Source: Tieghemiomyces parasiticus
Taxonomy: Eukaryota; Kickxellomycota; Dimargaritomycetes; Dimargaritales; Dimargaritaceae
DNA: 12,644 bases
Direction: 5' to 3'
Assembly: GCA_027575765.1 (NCBI GenBank)
Contig: JANBPT010001192.1
Coordinates: 1-12,644 of the forward strand
This document shows, in pieces, positions 1 through 6,116 of the stretch. The notes beneath the pieces were generated by a model, which had not been told where the DNA came from, ran no database searches, and saw nothing but the letters and a program-made list of their open reading frames with translations. The first letter of the stretch is position 1, and every line of letters begins with the position of its first letter. The position numbers were made by a program, and so were the translations under genes.

Positions 1-207
1 CGCGCCTCCACGACCTCGGTAGCCTGGATCCCCAGCGACAATACCCACCTCGCCTCCCCGCTCTTTGAAGAGGTTCAGCGTGAGTCCGGTGATCGCGTCG
101 TAGTCGTCACTGACCATGCGTACCTCGATGGGAAGGCGCACATCAAGGTAGATACCCAAGAACCTCCCAGCCCCGGGAACCTGTTTTCCAACCAGGCCGT
201 GCTGTAG
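1..207 (+). CDS. C-terminal fragment of an unidentified protein (5' end outside window)
   Basis: Frame 1 is open from the first base to a TAG at 205-207, giving 68 residues. About three quarters of its codons end in G or C, mostly C, which resembles the recognised genes here. The fragment has a folded-looking part (DRVVVVTDHAYLDGKAHIKV) and a polar Pro/Ser tail ending SNQAVL. I do not recognise the family. The downstream AT-rich stretch at 478-487 carries the same decamer as the convergent terminator at 8024-8033, which fits a + strand gene ending here. The codon-aligned antisense frame is also open from about 322 down to 1 and also looks protein-like, so the strand is not certain. If that frame is real, this would be a minus-strand internal exon preceded by a CT-rich splice acceptor. 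Confidence 0.4.
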   Translation, partial: RASTTSVAWIPSDNTHLASPLFEEVQRESGDRVVVVTDHAYLDGKAHIKVDTQEPPSPGNLFSNQAVL

Positions 208-247
208 AAGGTATGGCAAAACGCTTTGCCCAGCGTACTTAAAGAGG

Positions 248-261
248 AGAGAGAGAGAGAG
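248..261. repeat. GA dinucleotide microsatellite
   Basis: An uninterrupted run of GA units lies directly after AAAGAGG. Read on the minus strand it is a CT tract followed by TTTAAG, which resembles a polypyrimidine tract with a splice acceptor. This is part of the reason the strand of the left-edge gene is uncertain. Confidence 0.8.
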
Positions 262-477
262 TAAAGTGTCCACATACCATAAGGCAAAGTCCGGCGTATT
301 TCCCCCCTCCCCTCCCCCCGCCTATCAATCCTCCGTCTGCACCCGGGCCGGATGTCCACGGCAATCAAGATGTATAAATCTGCCTTTTTGAGAATTAGGC
401 CACAGTGGACCTGGTTCCGATGTTGTCTGTTGGTGCCCTTCCCCACTTTTGACACTGTATTAGCCGTCCTGCCAATC

Positions 478-487
478 TTATTATAAT
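478..487. terminator. Terminator or poly(A)-region decamer TTATTATAAT
   Basis: The decamer TTATTATAAT sits in a T-rich tract about 270 bases after the putative + strand stop at 207. The identical decamer occurs at 8024-8033, between the convergent SS18-like and WDR6 genes. A role in 3' end formation is inferred from this shared position; no canonical AATAAA for the left gene was found on the + strand nearby. Confidence 0.35.
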
Positions 488-962
488 GATTTTTATTCTT
501 TTACTTTCTTCGTCGCCATCCCTTTTCCGACCCTATTTATCAGCTACTCACTCCCTCTATAATGTGTTAGTCCGTCCCTCTTCAGTCCGTTTTATTGTCT
601 GCACACTGTAAGTTTATACACACCACAACCAGCTATGGAAATTATATTTATGATGACGGATTGTATTTTTGCTTAGTTGTAAACGCTTACATAATAGTTC
701 GTCAGGGTAGGTACCGCTTCCAGTAAGAGAATACAAAGAAATATGAACTCCAACGCGGGGGAAATATATATACACTTTTAACGTAAACGATAGGTCTGAA
801 AAAAAGTGTGAAGGAGAAACCGAAATGGAGGTATAATGAGCTAGTTACTAAAGGTGGAGAGCGAATGGTAGGTGCAATTTTTTTTTCTCGGGGCAACTGC
901 TTTGTAGAGCCGATGTCAATTCTAATGGGCGTGCGGGACCCGGCGTGATTCTTCGGAGAGAA

Positions 963-1010
963 GAGGGATGCAACCAATTATTTAGTAATAAACCATTCGT
1001 TGCATCCCTC
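963..1010. repeat. Perfect 12-bp inverted repeat with nested inner stem (3' flank hairpin)
   Basis: Arms GAGGGATGCAAC (963-974) and GTTGCATCCCTC (999-1010) are perfect reverse complements around a 24-base loop. Inside the loop, TTATT (978-982) can pair with AATAA (987-991) around a 4-base loop, giving a stem within a stem. On the minus strand it lies 34-81 bases past the stop of the repeat-protein gene, so it would fall in that mRNA's 3' UTR if transcription continues that far. No coding frame explains it. Confidence 0.75.
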
Positions 1011-1043
1011 GCTGGATTTCTTTCGGGCAGCCACCTAATGACA

Positions 1044-2945
1044 TCACGTTGCGGCCGCGACGGTCGAGATCTGCGAGTAAGTGTCCGGAGTAGTGATACC
1101 GATGTTGGCCTTTGGTGGCAGACCATTATTTGCGTTCTGGAATTTTTTTAGCAACCCCAGGGCGGACTGACCGAAAGACGTGGGCGACATAGCACCACTC
1201 TTGATGGACGCATTGTCATCGCTATACGAGGACAGGTCGCTGTCGTCTTCACTGTCGGATATGGTGTTCGAAATTAATGACGGGGGGCGGGAAGATACGT
1301 TGTCCAAGTTGGTTTCGTGGCGAGAGTCCGGCGTAGTGAGACGGACGTTGGCCTTTGGCGGCGGCAGACCATTATCTTTCTGTAATTCTTTTAGTAGCTC
1401 CAAGGCGGACCGGCCGGAAGCCGTGGACGATGTGGTAGCACTGTTGATGGACGCATTATCGTCATTATACGAAGACAGGGATGAAAGGTCGCTGTCGTCT
1501 TCAGCGTCGAGTATGCCGTTCGAAATTAACGACGAGGGGTCCGAGGTTGCGAGACCAATGTTGGCCGTAGCCTTTGGTGGTAGACCATTCGCGCTCTGGA
1601 ATTTTTTCAGAAACCCCAAGGCGGACCGACCGGAAGCCGTGGACGCTGTGGTAGCACTCTTGATGGATGCATTATCATCACTATACGAGGACAGGTCGCT
1701 GTCGTCTTCAGAGCCGGACACAGGGTTCGAAACTAACGACGGGGAGCGGGAAGGTACGTTGTCCAGATTGGTTTCGTAGCGAAGATGCTCGTTATAGTTG
1801 CTGGAGGGTGGGTTGTCGCGATCCTTGTCCTGAATACCATCGCGTTCAGCGGTAGGCTCGGTGTCGAGCGGTGGTTGGTTAACGGGCAGTTGAACTTCGC
1901 GTTGAATCAGATCATAAAGGGAATCATCCTGGGCTGTGGTCTCCTGGCCCTCATTTTCGTCCGGAAGTTCCTCCACGGTCGTTTTGTATCCGGGATTATA
2001 CTTGGAAGAGGGTGGCGGGATGGTGAAATCGGTCAATTGATATGACTTGAGGTTGCCTTCTTCCTCTGCGGTTAATTTTCGAGGGTCACTCTTGACCGCC
2101 GTTGAACCGGATTCCAGTGGCGAAGCCGACGCAACGGCGGCATCACGGCGACTGTTTTCCGCCTTCATTTGAAGGTCGATGGGAATACCATACTCTCCCA
2201 GCTGGATAGACGGGTAACTATGCTGTCCGCTGACAGACGGTGGCGAAATTAAGGACGAGGACGAGGCGGCCAGTTTGCCGACGGTCTCGTCGAGCCCGGC
2301 CTTGATTTCGGCAGTGCGGCGGTCGCGGATAACGCGGTCCATGGCTTCAAGACGGACAACCTTTCGAAGTTTTTCCAGGGTTTTAGTACTCAGTTTCAGC
2401 CCGTTACTGGCGCTGTTGATTAGGCGGTACGCTTGGCGACTCATGAAGCTGGGTTCCTTGGACGGTGCTTTGAGGTCCTGTGGGATTGGCAAACCGAGCG
2501 TATTTTTGATGAAGATCGGCAGGGGTAAAATGCTCAAGGCGTCAACAATACGGTCTACCATACCTTTCTGCGACGGCGTCAGTTCTGGTTTGCGGAGGTC
2601 AGTGCCATCTAGATTGGCCGGAGACGTCTGGTCGGGGCGGATACCCACCATATTTAGGATGCGTCGTCTGGCTGCGACTAGGAAGCCATCAGAGGAGGAC
2701 GGTTTGGAAGTTGGGGACTGAGAAAGCGGTGGGTTCACAGTAATGGTATCGGCAGAGGGTGGGTCGAGAGGCGGATTAACAATTATGATATCGGAGTCAT
2801 CGGTGGACTGGCTCAAAGGGAAGTTGCGGCTGTTCTTGTTAGGGTCGTTTGTGTCCGATATGGTGTTGTCGTTGAGTAAATTCTGGGCGGGAAGGGCAGC
2901 CGCAAGGGTCACCATGCCCATAATAAACCACCAGGGTATATACAT
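1044..2945 (-). CDS. Predicted secreted protein with three C-terminal tandem repeats
   Basis: A 633-residue protein whose family I do not recognise. The longest open frame begins at a TTG (2951-2949); the first ATG is at 2945 and is used here. Residues 1-20 (MYIPWWFIMGMVTLAAALPA) look like a signal peptide with cleavage after LPA, so secretion is inferred. Residues 21-90 are Ser/Pro/Asp-rich with the twin motifs VNPPLDPPS and VNPPLSQSP. Residues 120-225 are predicted mostly helical and basic, containing the segment LEKLRKVVRLEAMDRVIRDR. Residues 225-389 are polar and disordered-looking. Residues 390-622 are three imperfect tandem repeats. There is no cysteine and no second membrane segment. 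Paired basic residues near 93-95 and 209-210 could be Kex2-type sites, but none separates the repeats. The upstream leader has a TATATAAG at 3231-3238 and no ATG before 2945. Repeats differ largely by synonymous changes, which supports real coding. A cell-wall, surface or effector role is speculation. Confidence 0.85.
   Translation of the reverse strand: MYIPWWFIMGMVTLAAALPAQNLLNDNTISDTNDPNKNSRNFPLSQSTDDSDIIIVNPPLDPPSADTITVNPPLSQSPTSKPSSSDGFLVAARRRILNMVGIRPDQTSPANLDGTDLRKPELTPSQKGMVDRIVDALSILPLPIFIKNTLGLPIPQDLKAPSKEPSFMSRQAYRLINSASNGLKLSTKTLEKLRKVVRLEAMDRVIRDRRTAEIKAGLDETVGKLAASSSSLISPPSVSGQHSYPSIQLGEYGIPIDLQMKAENSRRDAAVASASPLESGSTAVKSDPRKLTAEEEGNLKSYQLTDFTIPPPSSKYNPGYKTTVEELPDENEGQETTAQDDSLYDLIQREVQLPVNQPPLDTEPTAERDGIQDKDRDNPPSSNYNEHLRYETNLDNVPSRSPSLVSNPVSGSEDDSDLSSYSDDNASIKSATTASTASGRSALGFLKKFQSANGLPPKATANIGLATSDPSSLISNGILDAEDDSDLSSLSSYNDDNASINSATTSSTASGRSALELLKELQKDNGLPPPKANVRLTTPDSRHETNLDNVSSRPPSLISNTISDSEDDSDLSSYSDDNASIKSGAMSPTSFGQSALGLLKKFQNANNGLPPKANIGITTPDTYSQISTVAAAT
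1080..1778 (-). repeat. Three tandem coding repeats: 1542-1778, 1317-1541, 1080-1316
   Basis: Unit 1 covers residues 390-468, unit 2 residues 469-543, unit 3 residues 544-622. Each unit has an acidic serine block (core EDDSDLSS), the sequence DDNASI with an N-A-S sequon, then a short amphipathic helix and a conserved NGLPP (for example GRSALGFLKKFQ). Units 1 and 3 begin with ETNLDNV; unit 2 lacks that block. Length differences are whole codons. The NGLPPKA codons differ among the copies only at third positions, apart from one extra proline codon in unit 2. The unit tract ends about 11 codons before the stop. Confidence 0.92.
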
Positions 2946-3230
2946 GACCAATAGAAAGCAGGCAGTCGATGGATAGTCGAAAGGGTTGGCTAATAGAGGT
3001 ATAAGATAGTGGCTGAAATTGGGAGTATATGTTATAGAAATAACGGCAGGCGGTATACAACTGTTCAGGATGCGTAGCCAAGTCTAGAGAGACGTGGCGT
3101 GGTTAGGAGCGAGAAGCAACGCTGGAGGTACAATTTCGGAAATATAAAGTAGAGGAGATACTATGCTGACGACAGGCAAGAAAAAAATATACGCTGTGGA
3201 GGAACGTTGACACGACCCCCCCCTCCGGTA

Positions 3231-3238
3231 CTTATATA
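3231..3238 (-). promoter_or_regulatory. TATA box candidate for the repeat-protein gene
   Basis: The minus strand reads TATATAAG. The roughly 285 bases from here to the ATG at 2945 contain no other ATG on the minus strand, so a transcript starting about 30 bases downstream would have this ATG as its first. A T-rich tract lies just upstream on the minus strand (3310-3318 and beyond). The call rests on motif and position only. Confidence 0.45.
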
Positions 3239-4061
3239 TCAACCGTAGGGTGTTCCCGGGCCGCGATTGTCCCATGGCTTGGTAGGATGGTTCCACAGAG
3301 GCGGAAACGAAAAAAAAAGAAAAAACGCAACTACCAAGAACCCGACCCACCTCCCGCCCTATGTTCGTTGTCGTCATGGAGAAAAGGGACAACGGGATAA
3401 AGCCACAACCACAAAACCTGCGACCAATTATTATTTATTTTATTGTTGGAGGGAGAGGGGGTGTCGTTCACGACAGGGAAATGCTACGACCCGGGTCTTT
3501 AGGATGGGGCCCGTAGTTGGGTATCCGCCGGCCCCTTTGGGCGAAATGATGAATGTCGTATATCGGATACGAACTGACGCTGCATTCTACACTTCAGGCT
3601 TCCCCCTTTTCTTCCCTCCCACGAATAAACCTCAATGTATATTGGAGGGCCGCTGACCGTATGGCCAAGTCAACAGTCGATAGGGGTCGGGCTGGTCAAC
3701 GAATCTACCGTAGCCCACTCTGACATGAACGATACATGTTTCGCCGACGGAATGCCTTCCGATATCGTATTCTAAGTGTAACCATTAGGACAGTGCGGCA
3801 AGGAAGGGGGGAGGAAAGACGGCAAGGAGGCGGATAGACCACGATGCGCCGTTATCATGGAATTCTAAGATGTCCATTATTCACTCGTCGGCTACAGAGA
3901 CCATTTATGGTAAGAGAAGGAAGTTTAGGGCAACAAAATAAAGACTGACAAGCCAACCTTAAAAAAAAAAGGGTGGGGGAATCCTCCAAGTAGTCCAGGT
4001 CGATATGTCATTTGATATGGCGGAGCGTGAGCATGAAATTACTAAGCGAGCACGTTCCATG

Positions 4062-4067
4062 TTTATT
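4062..4067 (-). terminator. Poly(A) signal AATAAA of EBP2
   Basis: A canonical AATAAA on the minus strand, about 120 bases past the EBP2 stop codons. It is the nearest canonical hexamer I found in the expected place. Confidence 0.5.
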
Positions 4068-4187
4068 CGTAGGAGCTCTATTCGTCAACGACAAGAGAAG
4101 GAGACCCTACCTAGTGTAGACGATGAAGTTAGCTACCGGCTCATCGACCGGTCGGTCGCAAATGAACCGAACCGCAAGACCCTACTA

Positions 4188-5142
4188 CTACTTGTTCCGA
4201 CGCCGGTTCTTGCCTAGCCGCTTAGGTGGCCGACTCTTGTCATTGGCAAACTTGGTGCCAGGGTACTTGCTCGTCTTGGCACCGGGCCCACCGGCGGCGC
4301 CGGGACCCTTCCCACCGGCAGTTCGACCACCGCCTTTCCCACCCAAACGCGGGTTCTTGGCACCCTTACGACCACCCCTACGACCGCCGTTGGCATCATC
4401 ACCATCGTCGCCAAGGGCAATATCAAACATTTCGTCCTCGTCCGCTCCACCAAACCCAGCGTCGTCATCATCGTCACCCGCACGGCTGGCACCCTTACGC
4501 TTCCGCTTGAGTTCCTTGATCTTCTCAAGGGACCGGGCCTTGGACTCCTGGCGCTCGCGCAGTTTCTCGGTCTGAACCTGCTTGCCAAACTTCTTGAGTT
4601 CGCGCTGGCGACGGGCATTCTCGGAGGCTTCGATAGACTTGGATTCCTGGAGGAGGTTGTGGCGGATCTTGCCCATCATGTCGTCGGATTTCACCATTTC
4701 GGCAAAGTAGTCGTCCGGGCGACCAAACGGGACCCCGGCCTGAAGGACCAGGGGCTTGGCGGCCTTGACAGCCTGGAGAGCCTGATTATAGAACCCCAGC
4801 TCGCGCTTGAGCTCATCTTCCGGGTCTGTAAGGTTGTGCGGGTCCTTAGCCGTTATCGTCAGGGTCTCAATCCAAGGTAGGTTCAGGTTCAAGTCCTTGG
4901 CGAAGGCCTGGAGGGCTACCTGCGGGCGTCGATGGCAAGGAGAAGGGAGGAGGTAACCAATAAAGAAACGTATTAGAGGGTGGGCTAGTGAGGTTGATAC
5001 TCGGTGTATCATGCTATAGCCTAGAGTGGGAATGGCTGGCTCTAGTGTACTACGCTTCGGTAATGAATTCGGCGGCTAGGGCCCCTAAACTTACCGGGTT
5101 GTCCGGGAGGTCGGCCGCGGGGCTAGATTTGTCACCGGCCAT
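4188..5142 (-). CDS. EBP2: rRNA-processing protein EBP2 (EBNA1BP2 family); exons 5142-5095 and 4919-4188
   Basis: A nucleolar protein family needed for pre-rRNA processing and 60S ribosomal subunit assembly. Two exons give 259 residues. Exon 1 (5142-5095) encodes 16 residues from an ATG in CCAACCATGG; exon 2 (4919-4188) encodes the rest, joined in phase 0 over a GTAAGT...GCAG intron. Family hallmarks are LPWIETL (30-36), a DELKRELGFYNQALQAV-type helix (about 50-67), the signature VPFGRPDDYFAEMVKSDDMM (79-98), and a long basic coiled coil including RRQRELKKFGKQVQTEKLRE (about 118-137), followed by KRKRK. The tail is an Asp-rich block (165-169), a Gly-rich stretch (about 189-235) and a basic end RRRNK. 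It is shorter than the human (about 306) and yeast (about 427) proteins, chiefly by lacking an extended acidic N-terminus. Three consecutive TAG codons end the frame (4190-4182). An ATG at 5012 opens the same frame further upstream, but it lies within the intron and adds unconserved residues. Confidence 0.95.
4920..5094 (-). other. Spliceosomal intron of EBP2 (175 bases, phase 0)
   Basis: On the minus strand the intron begins GTAAGT (5094-5089) and ends in a pyrimidine-rich stretch and CCCGCAG (ending at 4920). Removing it joins residues DNP to VALQAFAKDL in frame, as expected for the region preceding LPWIETL in this family. CTAAT about 50 bases before the acceptor is a possible branch site. 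It is the only intron I can support in the window. Confidence 0.88.
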
Positions 5143-5410
5143 GGTTGGGTGATTGCGTGCGATGTATACGGAAGGGGCCGATGTGAATGCAGTGGGTAAG
5201 CAATGTGGCAGCGTCGTGTGTGATAGTGAACGTGAATGGCGGTGGCCCTACAAAGTGGAAACTAAATTGCGACAGGTACCCATGGTCTCTCAGGCATAGA
5301 ATAGGTTAAGAGAGGGGCGAAAAAAAAAAGACGGCCCAGGGCGCAGAAGGGGCCGCGGCTTCGGCACAAAAACGGGCTACAGGCATGAAGGATAGCCTCT
5401 CTGCCATAGT

Positions 5411-5416
5411 CACGTG
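5411..5416. promoter_or_regulatory. E-box CACGTG (context GTCACGTGGC)
   Basis: A palindromic CACGTG lies 269 bases upstream of the EBP2 ATG and about 700 upstream of the SS18-like ATG. TCACGTG is the core bound by bHLH factors such as fungal Cbf1 and animal USF or Myc. A second TCACGTG lies in the WDR6 upstream region at 12275-12281. Binding is inferred, not shown. Confidence 0.45.
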
Positions 5417-5925
5417 GCCATTAGGTACCAGCGAGTTGGCCCACTCATGCCCCCCTCCCCCGTGAATGGCGGCGACTAGTTGTTTTCCTGACAGGGCCAC
5501 CAAACAGAATCAAGGCTCCTCATCTTTCACTTTTAGCTCCACTAAACAAGCTGGAGGGCCTTGACCGGCCTAGGCGCTGAGTGCTGTGGGCCACCAGGGT
5601 AACTCATGGCCAACCCTCCCGATGATCGGCACGGCGGAGTATCGACTTGAAATCCGGACCTGATGGTACACAGGCCAGCCAAGGGGCCAACTCCCACCGC
5701 CCCAAATAATCCTTGGTTTCGGAGCGTGCGCATATTTCTTCTAGCTGGCCGAACCGTCGCGACCACGTCCCTCGCTCAGGCACATTTTTGTCACCGTCGT
5801 CGCATCGATACTGATTCACCAGCGGATAACCATTGGGCGAGGTAGTCACTAATTACAACCTTTTTTTTTTCTTTCTCATTCACCAATTTCTTTCCGCGCC
5901 CCTGTCGCAGTTTCCACGCCATCGC

Positions 5926-5979
5926 ATGTCGGCAGCGCCAATTGCCCTCTGTTTGAATACGACACGTCTCGGACCCTAG
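5926..5979 (+). other. Possible upstream ORF (17 codons) in the SS18-like leader
   Basis: ATG at 5926 followed by 16 sense codons and TAG at 5977-5979, ending 137 bases before the main ATG. No other ATG lies between it and 6117. It matters only if transcription starts upstream of 5926, which the sequence does not settle. Confidence 0.25.
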
Positions 5980-6116
5980 TTCACGTTTCAGCACATACCC
6001 TAAACTTTGCTATTTCGATTCCTGTTACACTTGTGCCGAACCCCTTCCTTCTCCTCAACAAGGAACTCCATCCTATAACCTCGTCCTCTACACACCGCCC
6101 CCCCACCACTGGCAGG

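Larger units (their letters stand above)
208..1043. other. AT-rich convergent intergenic region
   Basis: This 836-base stretch separates the putative + strand stop at 207 from the minus-strand stop at 1044. Bases 460-840 are markedly AT-rich, with many short runs of T and A and stops in every frame. It holds a GA microsatellite (248-261), a terminator-like decamer (478-487), an AATAAA on the minus strand inside the T-rich stretch near 590, and a nested hairpin at 963-1010. Short open frames here mostly lack ATG starts and show no family features. I see no supportable gene. Confidence 0.6.
2946..4187. other. Intergenic region: promoter of the repeat-protein gene and 3' flank of EBP2
   Basis: This 1.24 kb stretch lies between two minus-strand genes. 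The part nearest 2946 is a pyrimidine-rich leader on the minus strand with no ATG. It includes a TATATAAG (3231-3238) and A-tracts near 3180-3187, 3310-3318 and 3961-3970. The part nearest 4187 holds the EBP2 3' UTR with an AATAAA at 4062-4067. Short + strand open frames at 3267-3656 (TTG start) and 4005-4217 (70 codons, ATG start) have no recognisable features; the second overlaps the end of EBP2 in antisense. I see no RNA gene. Confidence 0.6.
5143..6116. promoter_or_regulatory. Divergent promoter region between EBP2 and the SS18-like gene
   Basis: This 974-base region lies between two divergent starts. It holds a T10 tract in the sense of each gene: 5320-5329 (A10 on the + strand) for EBP2 and 5861-5870 for the SS18-like gene. 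It also has a CACGTG E-box (5411-5416), a CCAAT (about 5938) and short open frames between 5542 and 5849. Those frames lack supporting features, and the longest minus one starts at GTG. No TATA box is obvious. I see no supportable gene inside it. Confidence 0.6.

Noticed and set aside
1267..1730. GGTTCGAA-like tRNA B-box motifs
   Set aside because: They recur because they encode part of each protein repeat. No A-box or cloverleaf is at the proper distance.
1080..1778. Kex2-processed repeat protein (KEP) precursor
   Set aside because: The repeat units are not separated by KR or RR sites; junctions read SRHETN and LRYETN.
1180..1779. 199-codon + strand ORF over the repeats
   Set aside because: It is the antisense shadow of the tandem repeats. 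The substitution pattern among repeats is synonymous in the minus-strand frame.
2943..2951. TTG start at 2951 for the repeat protein, and GTG start at 6033 for the SS18-like protein
   Set aside because: Eukaryotic nuclear genes rarely use these. An in-frame ATG follows two codons later in the first case, and at 6117 in good context just before the conserved domain in the second.
3267..3656. 129-codon + strand frame in the promoter of the repeat-protein gene
   Set aside because: It begins at TTG, runs through A-tracts and the TATA region of the opposite gene, and shows no domain or codon signal.
4920..5012. Unspliced EBP2 start at ATG 5012
   Set aside because: The first 31 residues from that ATG are unlike the family and are read from intron sequence. 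A consensus GTAAGT donor and CAG acceptor join a better ATG at 5142 in frame.
5542..5849. Possible gene remnant in the divergent promoter
   Set aside because: The longest minus frame (5849-5604) starts at GTG and lacks any ATG. Overlapping frames on both strands are equally open, as expected for GC-richer non-coding DNA.
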